A stretch of 64,000 bases of DNA from Niastella sp. (GTDB lineage: Bacteria > Bacteroidota > Bacteroidia > Chitinophagales > Chitinophagaceae). A program made the translations under genes and the position numbers. The stretch lies in the NCBI GenBank assembly GCA_017744515.1, contig JAGIBF010000001.1, forward strand, positions 124,001 through 188,000, in the 5' to 3' direction. The notes under the pieces are model-generated. The model saw nothing but the letters and a program-made list of their open reading frames with translations. It ran no database searches and was not told the origin of the DNA. How positions within the stretch are numbered: position 1 is the stretch's first letter; every line of letters begins with the position of its first letter. Below are positions 32,882-40,981 of the stretch, piece by piece.

Positions 32882-33706
32882 ATGGAAACGATCCTGGTTG
32901 CTACGGATTTTACCGATGCCTCTCATAATGCTTTTGTGTACGGACTGGGAATGGCAAGGGCCTTCGGCGCCAAGCTCATCCTGTTTCATGCCTGTCAACT
33001 TCCTGCTGTGGTCAATGTGGAGCCCGTTATAACATTACCGGAAACAGCCTCGGACGTCATCGTACAAGACCGGCTTCGTCAACACCTGCTGGCCGTGGAT
33101 ACTACTGGCATTAGCGTGGAGTTATTGCAGACAACCGGACCGGTGTCCTCTTCTATCATAGAAACAGCTACTGCACATAGGGCTGGTGTAATCATCTGCG
33201 GCATACAGGAAGGGGGTCGCCTGTTACGGAGGTTGTTTGGCAGCACTGTTACTGATCTGGCTACTCACACTCCTATTCCACTTATTGCTGTCCCCACTTC
33301 TGCTCATTACCAACCTCCGCATACTATTGCGCTTGCCAGTGATATTGTTCCCGAGGATGGTGAGCATACGCTCGACATGTTGAGTGAGATCGGTCTACGC
33401 TTTCATTCCAAAGTATATATCGTACGCGTGCTGAGTGACAGATTCGACGAAGTGTATGAATTAAAGCATCATCCAACGCATCTTCATCGCTTGCCACGGG
33501 CGCTGGAAACGCAGTATGCTTATACGCAACATAAGGATGTGAGTGATGCGTTGTCGTTCCTGGTACAGACCATGCCGGTTCAATTGCTGGCTATTGTGCC
33601 GCATCAGCATTCGATGCTGGAGAAACTTTTTTTTGGTAGTACTACCAAGGCGATAATTGGTAAGACGACGGTGCCGTTATTGGTGTTACCTGATCAAAAA
33701 GGGTGA
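32882..33706 (+). CDS. Tandem-domain universal stress protein (UspA family)
   Basis: A 274-residue cytoplasmic protein made of two Usp folds. Domain 1 (about 1-140) begins METILVATDFTDAS and ends in a GSTVTDLATHTPIPLIAVP segment that follows the ATP-binding pattern Gly-x(9)-Gly-[Ser/Thr] loosely. Domain 2 (about 145-274) ends FFGSTTKAIIGKTTVPLLVLP. Such tandem proteins are common in Bacteroidota and are usually linked to stress, stasis or adhesion control, through ATP binding or partner interaction. It is a single-gene unit: a -7 box upstream and a strong terminator whose stem starts in the stop codon. Confidence 0.9.
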   Translation: METILVATDFTDASHNAFVYGLGMARAFGAKLILFHACQLPAVVNVEPVITLPETASDVIVQDRLRQHLLAVDTTGISVELLQTTGPVSSSIIETATAHRAGVIICGIQEGGRLLRRLFGSTVTDLATHTPIPLIAVPTSAHYQPPHTIALASDIVPEDGEHTLDMLSEIGLRFHSKVYIVRVLSDRFDEVYELKHHPTHLHRLPRALETQYAYTQHKDVSDALSFLVQTMPVQLLAIVPHQHSMLEKLFFGSTTKAIIGKTTVPLLVLPDQKG

Positions 33707-33738
33707 GCCGCTTTCTTCAAAAGCGGCCCACCTTTTTT
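33702..33738 (+). terminator. Intrinsic terminator of the universal stress gene (GGTGAGCCG family copy 3)
   Basis: GGTGAGCCGCTTT (33702-33714) pairs with AAAGCGGCCCACC (33720-33732), followed by six T. The stem includes the stop codon TGA at 33704-33706. The arms are shared with hairpins at 1700-1737 and 13509-13540. Confidence 0.85.
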
Positions 33739-33753
33739 AGTTAGATTTATATA

Positions 33754-33813
33754 ATTGGGCTAAAGCCCAGAGAGAGATTGAGTTTCGATCCCGGCCCTAA
33801 AGGACCGGGCAAT
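33754..33813. repeat. Composite intergenic repeat, copy 3
   Basis: attgggctaaagccca (33754-33769) and cccggccctaaaggaccgggcaat (33790-33813), the same pair of hairpins as at 15469 and 19100. This copy lacks the ttcgatagcag segment. It lies between the convergent stress-protein and aldo/keto reductase genes. Confidence 0.7.
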
Positions 33814-33839
33814 ATGAAGAGGCCCTTCTCTTAAATTTT

Positions 33840-34727
33840 CTAAATTCCGCGGGAGGCGTTGTAGAGCTCGTACCAATCCTGGTTGTCGAGGTCGATGTTG
33901 AAAGCATTGACGATGTTGCGTATGCGTTGCTCGCTCGTGGTGCCAATGAGTGGTAACGCTCCCAGCTTCACTAACCATGCTACTGCTATCGACTCCTGGT
34001 CGGCATTGTACTTCTTTCCGATCTCCTGCAACTTCGTTCTTACACGTATCGCTTTTTCGCTTTGTCCAGTAGCAATCTGTCCGGCTGCCAATGGCGCTGA
34101 AGCCAGCGGACGCATGTAGCGTTGCTTGCTGTAGTCTACCTGTCCATTGTCGAGCGCCGTCGTGTTGAGCAGGTTCAGCTCAACGTGGTTGGTAACAATC
34201 GGCGTTTTGAGGTACGATGCCAACAGCTGGTGCTGGAATACAGAGAAATTCACCACACCTATGTTCTTCACCTTGCCTGACTCTTTCAATCTTTGCAGTG
34301 TAAGTGCCGTTTCTTCCAGATTGGAAATGGGATCGAGGTTATTGAGCAGGAAGATATCAATGTAATCGGTGCGGAGTTTTTTCAGTGAATTCTCCACACT
34401 GGTCAGGATATGTTGTTTTGACGTATCACAATGGCGAACGCGTACGTTGGGACGGGCCGGATGCGGCTCCAACAGTCCGCACTTAGAGAATATTACCAGG
34501 TCTTCTCTTTTGATGGAACCTTGCGCGATGGCATTTCCAAATAGTTCTTCACACTCATAGCCGCCATATATATCTGCGTGATCGAAGGTATTGATGCCCA
34601 GCTCAAGGCAAAGGTTGATCGTCTTCTCCATTGCCTTTGCTTTGTTGTCTACTTCGTGCCAGCGGTAAAATCCATAGATCGCCGGGGATACTTTTGGTCC
34701 GGCGTCGCTCAGGTATATCTTATTCAT
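33840..34727 (-). CDS. Aldo/keto reductase (YdhF-like) lacking the catalytic His
   Basis: A 295-residue cytoplasmic NADPH-type aldo/keto reductase, closest in style to the YdhF group. The start at 34727 (MNKIYLSDAGPKVS) fits the family; an upstream Met adds only a polar leader. The tetrad Asp (D49), Tyr (Y54) in FDHADIYGGY and Lys (K82) in FSKCG are present. At the position of the catalytic His, where relatives read IHRPDP, this protein reads LNNLDP (N129). This may lower or change activity. The C-terminal PLIGTTSEQRI segment, which binds the adenosine phosphate, is intact. It converges with the stress gene and lies downstream of the KefB-type gene on the same strand. Confidence 0.87.
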   Translation of the reverse strand: MNKIYLSDAGPKVSPAIYGFYRWHEVDNKAKAMEKTINLCLELGINTFDHADIYGGYECEELFGNAIAQGSIKREDLVIFSKCGLLEPHPARPNVRVRHCDTSKQHILTSVENSLKKLRTDYIDIFLLNNLDPISNLEETALTLQRLKESGKVKNIGVVNFSVFQHQLLASYLKTPIVTNHVELNLLNTTALDNGQVDYSKQRYMRPLASAPLAAGQIATGQSEKAIRVRTKLQEIGKKYNADQESIAVAWLVKLGALPLIGTTSEQRIRNIVNAFNIDLDNQDWYELYNASRGI

Positions 34728-34800
34728 CTTGTTGTTTTTCTGGTTAATATGGATACGCAATTAAGGGCGTTAAGATAGGAAATTCTACTGAAATGATGGG

Positions 34801-36810
34801 TTACTGTGCGAGGCGGACTTCTTCGCCGGCGGGATCGTCGTTGTCCCTATCGTCGAGAGAACGATCGGCGGCGATTGGTCCTGTGGCGGATTGTTCGCCT
34901 TGCGATTGTTCCACGCCGTCCTCTGCTCCGATGGTAGCCAGCTGTTCCTCGAAGGGAACCGGTGTGGCTATGGGCAGTGGCGCAAAACGGGATTCCTGTA
35001 CGGCGCGGTCGGCCTGTACAAGCCGGGTGAGTTCTTCCATGTTGCTGCGGGCAGCCGTGATGTACTCTTCATCGTTGCGAATGGTGGAGAGGTATTTAAG
35101 TGCTTTTTCGTCGTGGGTAAAGAATGTTTTGGCAGCATTGTCGGCCACTTCGGCCCTGAAGCCTAATATTTTCATCACATCCACTCCTACCCGCAAACTC
35201 GTATCGAGGGTTTCGCGGTAGATGTGCAGCATACCCGCATTCATGAGGTCGTATGCATCCCAACGGTTGGATGATCGTACCAGCATCTGCAGGTTGGGAA
35301 AGTGGTTTTTAATGGTATCAATCACCTCCAACCGCTTTTTAGCATCTCCTATGGCTATCACAATGAGCTTTGCCTTGTGGGCTCCGGCTATTTCGAGGAG
35401 GTTGTGGCGGCTGGCATCGCCATAAAACACTTTGTATCCTATTCTGCGCAGCCAATCTACGTTGTCGCTATCGGTATCGAGGATAGTGGTGCTAATGTTA
35501 TTGGCGCGGAGGAAACGGCCAATCGTGTTGCCAAAGTGCCCATAACCCGCAATGATGACGGGGTTGTTTTGTTCGACAAGATCGCTTTCTCTTTCTACCA
35601 CCGTGGCTGCTGCTACAGCACAGAGTCGCGGTGTTATGTATTTTTCATTGACCAGTATGGCGAGTGGTGTGAGGGCCATCGTAATAGCCACTACAGCTGT
35701 GAGCGGATCTGTGACTTCTTTGGGCAGAATGCCTCCCTGTACCGAAAAGCTGATCAACACAAAGGCAAACTCTCCGACCTGGCTGAGGCTGAATGTGAAG
35801 ATGCTGTTTTGCGCCGTACTCATGCGGAAGGATTTGCCAACGATGAAAAGTACAATCATTTTAAGGAGCATGACTCCCAGTACGAGGCCCAATATGAGCA
35901 GGGGCCTTTCTATGATGAGTGAAAAATTGATAGAGGCGCCTACTGCAATGAAGAAGAGCCCAAGAAGGAGCCCTTTGAAGGGATCAATATCGGTTTCGAG
36001 CTCGTGGCGGTATTCACTGTTGGCCAATACAACGCCCGCGAGGAAAGTGCCTAATGCCGGGCTAAGGCCTACTGCCGTCATGAGTACTGCAATACCCACC
36101 ACGAGGAGCAGGGCTGCTGCGGTAAACATTTCACGCATGCCTGTTTTGGCAATCAGACGGAAGAAGGGTGGAATCAAGTACCGGCCTGCCACTACGATGA
36201 ATAATACTGAACCAAGTACCATGAGGGTTTGTGCCCAGGCGGGCAGCGTGCCTGCGAGGCCCGATTGATGGCTTGTAACAGCGTCGCCTCCCTGCGCTCC
36301 CAACAAAGGGAAGAGGGCGAGCATAGGGATGACGGCTATATCCTGGAAGAGCAGTACGGCAAAGGAGCTTTGGCCAGAAGCGGCCTGCATCAATCCTTTT
36401 TCCTGTAACGACTGTAATACGATTGCAGTGGACGAGAGGGCAACGATCATACCCAAGGCAAGGGCTTCGCGCCAGGACAGTCCGATCAGCATGGCAATGC
36501 CTGCCACAGCAATGGTTGTAAGGGTAACCTGCATACCTCCCATGCCTACGATCGTGCGGCGCAGACGCCAGAGACGGGATGGCTCCAGCTCAAGGCCTAT
36601 CACAAACAACATCATGACCACCCCAAACTCAGCAAAGTGGAGCAGGTCTTCTCCCTCCGTGCCAATGAACTTCAAACAGGCCGGGCCTATGATGATGCCT
36701 GCGATCAAATAGCCCAGCACTGAGCCGAGACCAAACCTTTTAGCGATGGGCACCATGATCACTGCCGCTGCGAGATAGATCATGGCCTGGTAGAAAAATG
36801 TTTGTTGCAT
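34801..36810 (-). CDS. CPA2 family K+/H+ antiporter, KefB/KefC type
   Basis: A 669-residue inner-membrane cation:proton antiporter. Residues about 1-390 hold 12 or 13 membrane helices, with early GLGSVLGYLIAGIIIGP, ALSSTAIVLQSL and LLFQDIAVIPML motifs characteristic of the KefB/C branch. Residues about 400-540 form a TrkA-N/RCK nucleotide-binding domain (IIAGYGHFGNTIGRFL) that gates the pore. The C-terminal stretch (about 610-669) is acidic and low in complexity. Glutathione-gated K+ efflux is the classical role, protecting against electrophiles; Bacteroidota gating ligands are not established. It is 73 nt upstream of the aldo/keto reductase gene, so co-transcription with a carbonyl-detoxifying enzyme is plausible. 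Confidence 0.9.
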   Translation of the reverse strand: MQQTFFYQAMIYLAAAVIMVPIAKRFGLGSVLGYLIAGIIIGPACLKFIGTEGEDLLHFAEFGVVMMLFVIGLELEPSRLWRLRRTIVGMGGMQVTLTTIAVAGIAMLIGLSWREALALGMIVALSSTAIVLQSLQEKGLMQAASGQSSFAVLLFQDIAVIPMLALFPLLGAQGGDAVTSHQSGLAGTLPAWAQTLMVLGSVLFIVVAGRYLIPPFFRLIAKTGMREMFTAAALLLVVGIAVLMTAVGLSPALGTFLAGVVLANSEYRHELETDIDPFKGLLLGLFFIAVGASINFSLIIERPLLILGLVLGVMLLKMIVLFIVGKSFRMSTAQNSIFTFSLSQVGEFAFVLISFSVQGGILPKEVTDPLTAVVAITMALTPLAILVNEKYITPRLCAVAAATVVERESDLVEQNNPVIIAGYGHFGNTIGRFLRANNISTTILDTDSDNVDWLRRIGYKVFYGDASRHNLLEIAGAHKAKLIVIAIGDAKKRLEVIDTIKNHFPNLQMLVRSSNRWDAYDLMNAGMLHIYRETLDTSLRVGVDVMKILGFRAEVADNAAKTFFTHDEKALKYLSTIRNDEEYITAARSNMEELTRLVQADRAVQESRFAPLPIATPVPFEEQLATIGAEDGVEQSQGEQSATGPIAADRSLDDRDNDDPAGEEVRLAQ

Positions 36811-36828
36811 GAACAGGTTTTGCTATTA

Positions 36829-36836
36829 CAAATTTA
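36829..36836 (-). promoter_or_regulatory. -7 element for the KefB-type gene
   Basis: Read on the minus strand, TAAATTTG matches TAnnTTTG exactly and lies 18 nt before the ATG at 36810. There is no matching TTTG at -33, so confidence is limited. Confidence 0.35.
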
Positions 36837-37232
36837 GTTGTTTATGCCCGCAAGTATGACGCCATGCTTTGGTACCGGCCGGAATGACAGTTGACCCGCC
36901 GTGTGTGGCCTTTGCAGCTGCCAAAGCGGATGGCAAAATACAATGTTCCTGCCGTGGACGCAGGGCGGGCTCTTGCAATGGCGGTTATTTTTGTATAGTT
37001 TTAAAGTCCCGGTTTCGCGGGAATCTGTTCCTGCTGTTACTTCAACTTCTACTCAAGCAGCAGGTAGCTCCTGGCTGGGCCGGTTGTTGAAACCGTTCCG
37101 TGGCAAGGGATAATCTGCAGGCATTGTATTTTGTCGCATTTTCCTCCTGTGTTTGTCGTTTTCGCACGTCCTGATTCATGTGTGAAGGTTGTAGTTTTAT
37201 GGTAGTTATTTCACTTTTAAACTCTTTTGTTT
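36837..37232. other. Non-coding gap between the antiporter and DUF1801 genes
   Basis: About 400 nt between divergent genes. Two short overlapping frames near 36869-37113 have no family likeness, no signal and no ribosome site. No repeat of the families seen elsewhere was found. It probably carries both promoters. Confidence 0.4.
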
Positions 37233-37670
37233 ATGGCTACCAGTATGAAAAATGCACCGACGACTATCGATGCTTATATTGCCAGCTTCCCACCGGATAT
37301 TCAAAAGATACTGCAACAGATACGTGCTACTGTGCGGAAGGCAGCGCCCAAGGCTGAAGAAGCAATCCGTTATGCCATGCCTGCTTTTTTGCAGGACGGT
37401 CACCTCGTGCTTTTTGCTGCGTTCAAACATCATATCGGCTTTTTTCCTGCTCCAACAGGTGTAGCCAGTTTCAAGACAGCGCTTGCCCCGTATAAGACTG
37501 GCAAGGGTTCTGTTCAATTTCCTCTTGATCAACCCATGCCTGTGGGACTGATCACCAACATTGTTAAATATCGCATCAAGAAGAATGCGGCGGCTGCGGC
37601 GGCTAAAGTGTCCAAGAAAGCTAAGCCTGCGCCTGTTCGAAAGAAGGCAACAAAGCGTAAGCAAATCTGA
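37233..37670 (+). CDS. DUF1801 (YdhG/iron chaperone-like) protein
   Basis: A 145-residue protein of the DUF1801 family. The core (about 8-118) carries the usual pieces: TIDAYIASFPPDIQKILQQI, then KAEEAIRYAMPAF, HHIGFFPAP and KTGKGSVQFPLDQPMP, which matches the family signature. Residues 119-145 are a Lys/Ala/Pro-rich tail that could bind nucleic acid or be disordered. Members are annotated as YdhG-like or as iron-chaperone (frataxin-like) proteins, but biochemical support is thin. ATG at 37233 is preferred over the TTG two codons upstream. It is a single gene, followed by a long non-coding stretch. Confidence 0.82.
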   Translation: MATSMKNAPTTIDAYIASFPPDIQKILQQIRATVRKAAPKAEEAIRYAMPAFLQDGHLVLFAAFKHHIGFFPAPTGVASFKTALAPYKTGKGSVQFPLDQPMPVGLITNIVKYRIKKNAAAAAAKVSKKAKPAPVRKKATKRKQI

Positions 37671-38518
37671 TGGGTTTACAAGTTGGATAAGTTAACAGGT
37701 TGAAAAGGGAAGAAGAGAAGTTTAATACTACAATCCTTCCCACACAATTTCAAAGAACTGCATTTATAATGAAGCATGGGCACCAGCAGCCCTGCTGTTT
37801 TTGGTAAAAACTGCACTTTTTGGTCAACTCCACTATTTGAATACACTATCTATACTTCTGGTATAGCGTTGACATACCTCTGCTATACTCCAGCCCTACA
37901 TCAAGGTCTTCGTTTCCGCTTTTAAAATGGTCCTTTCTGTCATTGCTGCTGTCCAATTGTCATCAATCGTGCAGCTCATCAAATGTAGTGCTAACAAGCA
38001 ATGGACGCAACTGTGGGGAAGGCGAAACCCTGCCAACCAGGACAAACAAGCTCAATCAGGGATGAACAGGGATTTTCAGGACAAACGATGTTTTCAGGGC
38101 GGATATGCTCTTGTTAAAGGAGCTGGCAAAGGGTAAGTAATTACCATTATCTGTGATAATACAAAATATGCGTATTAGTTGAATACCATCTCTATTTGTT
38201 GGACCAAGTGGCATTTCGATGCAACTTTACAATGTAATCAAGCGTTGCTTTTCATAATTAGTGTAGTGTGTGTTTTCCCCCTAACCTTGTCCGTTGTAAT
38301 TATGGTTTATTTGGTGAAGGCGATATAGGTGATGTTAGTTTTCTTCTATTGCAAGATAGAAGGCAACCCTCCAGATCCCCCGGAGGGTTTTGTTTTGTGT
38401 AAAGTTGGTAAGTTGAAAAGTTGATGGGTTGAAAAGGAGAAATGCTGAATTGCCAAGGTATAAAATAACAATGCGAGGCTTGTGGCCCCGCATTGCTTTT
38501 ACTGTTTTTGTATCTGTT
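37671..38518 (+). other. 848-nt non-coding region with repeats and a strong terminator
   Basis: It starts with a GGTTGAAAAGG-type repeat (37672-37708) and ends with another (38401-38438). Between them is AT-rich DNA with no convincing gene; a 69-codon frame at 37927 has no protein-like features. A terminator at 38365-38397 has no coding gene before it within about 700 nt, so a small RNA or leader transcript on the plus strand is possible. Confidence 0.4.
38365..38397 (+). terminator. Intrinsic terminator without an upstream gene
   Basis: AACCCTCC (38365-38372) pairs with GGAGGGTT (38382-38389) around a 9-nt loop and is followed by TTTGTTTTG. It is oriented to stop plus-strand transcription. 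Confidence 0.6.
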
Positions 38519-39508
38519 CTACTTTAATATTTTTTCGATTGCTTCGAGCTCGTCGCTGGTGAATGGTTTGCTTTTCAGGCATTGCAGCGAGTCGGTCAGT
38601 TGTGCCGGGCTGCTGGCGCCGATGAGTACAGAAGTCACACGTGGATCTTTCAGCAACCAGGCCAAGGCCATTTGTGCGAGTGATTGTCCGCGGCCTATGG
38701 CAATCTGATTAAGGCTTTGTATCTGTTGTATGCGTTGTGGCGTTACTTCTTCTTCTTTCAAAAAGCCGTGTGGCTTGGCTGCACGGGAATCAGCCGGAAT
38801 TCCTTTCAGGTATTTGTTCGTAAGCAATCCCTGCGCCAATGGCGAGAAGGGTATGCAACCTACTCCTTCTTCTTCCAACACATCGAGTAATCCTTCTTCT
38901 ACCCAACGTACAAACATCGAGTACTTGGGCTGGTGTATAAGGCAAGGTGTACCCAGCTGACGTAATATTTTGATGGCTTTCCGTGCTTCTTCTGCAGGAT
39001 AGTTGGATATGCCTGCATATAAGGCTTTGCCCTGGCGTACGATCAGATCGAGGGCGCTCATGGTTTCTTCCAGCGGTGTATTGGGATCGGGGCGGTGGTG
39101 GTAAAAGATGTCCACGTATTCGAGGCCCATACGTTTGAGGCTTTGATCGAGGCTGGCTACCAGGTATTTTTTGGAACCCCAGTCGCCATAAGGCCCTTCC
39201 CACATCGTATAGCCTGCTTTGGATGAGATGATGAGCTCATCGCGATAGCCGGCAAAATCATCTTTCAATATTTTCCCAAAGTTCTCTTCGGCGCTGCCAG
39301 GGGGCGGTCCGTAGTTGTTGGCCAGATCGAAGTGGGTGACTCCATTATCAAATGCGAGGCGTAGTATTGCGCGTGAATTTTCCAGTACGTCCACATGGCC
39401 GAAGTTGTGCCAGAGGCCCAATGACAGTGCGGGTAACTGGATGCCGCTTTTTCCGGAGCGGCGGTATTGCATGTTGCTGTATCTGTCGGTAGCAGGTTGA
39501 TAGTTCAT
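38519..39508 (-). CDS. Aldo/keto reductase, L-glyceraldehyde 3-phosphate reductase (YghZ/MgrA) type
   Basis: A 329-residue cytoplasmic aldo/keto reductase resembling YghZ-type L-glyceraldehyde 3-phosphate reductases, which act on methylglyoxal and related toxic aldehydes. The catalytic set is complete: Asp and Tyr in HFDLANNYGPPPGSAE, Lys in IISSKAGYTMW and His in YHHRPDPNTP. The cofactor segment SVLIGASSPAQL is normal. Length and the N-terminal MQYRRSGKSGIQLPALSLG block fit the group; Met13 is an alternative start. It is separated from the TlpA operon by a terminator and a 9-bp tandem repeat, so it is probably a single-gene unit. Confidence 0.92.
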   Translation of the reverse strand: MNYQPATDRYSNMQYRRSGKSGIQLPALSLGLWHNFGHVDVLENSRAILRLAFDNGVTHFDLANNYGPPPGSAEENFGKILKDDFAGYRDELIISSKAGYTMWEGPYGDWGSKKYLVASLDQSLKRMGLEYVDIFYHHRPDPNTPLEETMSALDLIVRQGKALYAGISNYPAEEARKAIKILRQLGTPCLIHQPKYSMFVRWVEEGLLDVLEEEGVGCIPFSPLAQGLLTNKYLKGIPADSRAAKPHGFLKEEEVTPQRIQQIQSLNQIAIGRGQSLAQMALAWLLKDPRVTSVLIGASSPAQLTDSLQCLKSKPFTSDELEAIEKILK

Positions 39509-39524
39509 ATAGCGGTATTAATAA

Positions 39525-39560
39525 CACGAATTGCACGAATTAGACGAATTGCACAAATTA
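39525..39560. repeat. Four tandem 9-bp CACGAATT(G/A) units
   Basis: CACGAATTG, CACGAATTA, GACGAATTG and CACAAATTA follow each other without spacers, 17 nt upstream of the aldo/keto reductase start. Such short arrays can alter promoter spacing if they expand or shrink. Confidence 0.7.
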
Positions 39561-39561
39561 A

Positions 39562-39595
39562 AAAACAAGGCAAAGAAAAGCCTTGTTTTATTATA
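39562..39595 (-). terminator. Terminator downstream of the SusC2-SusD2-TlpA unit
   Basis: AAAACAAGGC (39562-39571) and GCCTTGTTTT (39580-39589) form a 10-bp stem. On the minus strand it is followed by a run of T, so it should end transcripts from the leftward TlpA gene. It may also work on the plus strand. Confidence 0.75.
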
Positions 39596-39678
39596 ATGCA
39601 AATTCGTTGTAAACAACTGTTTCGAGCTGTGAGCTACGAGCTGCGAGCCGTTTGCTTCGAGCTCTTGCCTACTCTCGA

Positions 39679-39702
39679 CCCTTCGACAAGCTCAGGGTGA
39701 CA
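39679..39702. repeat. Dispersed CTTCGACAAGCTCAGGGTGACA repeat, copy 4
   Basis: It ends 9 nt from the stop codon of the TlpA-like gene. Confidence 0.75.
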
Positions 39703-39710
39703 GAAGCTTA

Positions 39711-40964
39711 TTACTCATTTAATAATGAGCTAATAATTTCCTCAAACTCTTTTTTGAATGCTTCGTGGTGCTGGCCCGTGGCTGGTCCATCGTAGCCTGT
39801 ATGTATCTTGCGGACGTTGCCCTTTTTGTCGATGAAGATCGTAGTAGGGAATCCCTTTATAGGCTCAATCTGTGGCAGGGTCTTCTCTGTACGCTTAGGA
39901 TCGGACACAGCAGCAGCCGCTACCAACACCGGGTAGTTTATGCCCAGGCGTTTTTGGAATCCCGCCAGTGCTGTTTTGGAGCGTTCGAAATCAGTAGTGC
40001 GCTCGTAAGCGAGCCCCAGGAATTCAATTCCACGTTGTTTGTTTTTCTTGTAGTAATCGACCATGAATTTTGTCTCATCCATACAGTTGGGACACCAGGA
40101 GCCCATGATCTGTATAACGACTACTTTATTATTGAAGCGTGCATCATTGATGCCGATCTCTTCGCCATCAGTAGAAGGAAAACGGAAGTTGAGCTTACTT
40201 TCTCCGGGGCGCAGTTTCACCGCATCGAAGCCATCGGGCAATTTCGCGTTGGCGTCTTTATGTGCCACCCAGCTTTCTTTTCCTGTTCCGCTCGCATAGA
40301 ACGTGGCCTGAGTGATGGTGCTGTCGTTATCGAGCTTCGCTGTGAAGAGATAGACATGGCTGCCATCGAACGCCGAGAGCTTGAGTGTATCTTTCAGGAT
40401 GCTTCCTTCGAGGTAGCGGTAATCGCCTGTTGGCGTAAGGAAGGTCCCTGTCACTTTTCCATTGGCTCCCTGTACAAATTCTCCTACTGCTTCGGATGCG
40501 CTTTTTCCTTCTCCAAACGTTACTGCCCAACGGCCGGTAACTTTGTAAGCTGGTTTGGGAGTGGCCGGATAGCGCTCTTTGTTGTTGGGCAATGCATAGA
40601 AGGGTATTTCCGAGCGACGGTCGCCACTGAACTTGATAAACTTGCCTTCGAGCCGCCCATCGTTTTTGATAGCTGTGGCAAAGTGCGCATCAAAGAAGGG
40701 CATGGTGATCCACAGGGAATCGCCTTCCTGGCGGATATCATCTACCAGCAATCTCTCGGTGGCATTGAGCACGTATAGTACTGGCTTGCCGTTGAGGGGT
40801 TTTACTTCGAAGTTGAAGACGATCTGTTGTCCGTCGGGGCGCTGGATAATGCCTTTCCAGATGCCGTTTTTCAGCACTGCTTTGGGCGGATGGGCCGCAG
40901 CTGTGAACCCGAGGGTACCGAGTAAGAAAAGGATTAACCAGGTTTTGTTTGTTACTATGCGCAT
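39711..40964 (-). CDS. TlpA-like thiol-disulfide oxidoreductase lipid/periplasmic protein
   Basis: A 417-residue exported protein with a signal peptide (about 1-24, FTAAAHP). Residues about 30-250 are an N-terminal beta-rich region without a named family that I recognise. A thioredoxin fold of the TlpA/AhpC-TSA kind follows (about 270-410), with the active site WCPNC near residue 304 and the cis-Pro in GFPTTIFID. It should reduce disulfides or isomerise cysteines in the periplasm. Location third after a SusC/SusD pair is a frequent Bacteroidota arrangement of unclear purpose; the carried nutrient may be a peptide or Cys-rich compound (inference). A gap of only 17 nt to SusD supports one operon. 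Confidence 0.87.
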   Translation of the reverse strand: MRIVTNKTWLILFLLGTLGFTAAAHPPKAVLKNGIWKGIIQRPDGQQIVFNFEVKPLNGKPVLYVLNATERLLVDDIRQEGDSLWITMPFFDAHFATAIKNDGRLEGKFIKFSGDRRSEIPFYALPNNKERYPATPKPAYKVTGRWAVTFGEGKSASEAVGEFVQGANGKVTGTFLTPTGDYRYLEGSILKDTLKLSAFDGSHVYLFTAKLDNDSTITQATFYASGTGKESWVAHKDANAKLPDGFDAVKLRPGESKLNFRFPSTDGEEIGINDARFNNKVVVIQIMGSWCPNCMDETKFMVDYYKKNKQRGIEFLGLAYERTTDFERSKTALAGFQKRLGINYPVLVAAAAVSDPKRTEKTLPQIEPIKGFPTTIFIDKKGNVRKIHTGYDGPATGQHHEAFKKEFEEIISSLLNE

Positions 40965-40981
40965 GTAGCGAATTTATATAT

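Noticed and set aside
36869-37113. Two overlapping short frames in the gap before the DUF1801 gene
   Set aside because: They overlap in different frames, lack homology and have Cys- and Arg-rich translations typical of non-coding DNA.
37206-37664. A 152-codon frame on the minus strand opposite the DUF1801 gene
   Set aside because: The plus-strand protein matches DUF1801; the minus-strand product is low in complexity.
37927-38136. A 69-codon frame in the non-coding stretch
   Set aside because: No family, no signal and no clear ribosome site; the region is better explained as non-coding.
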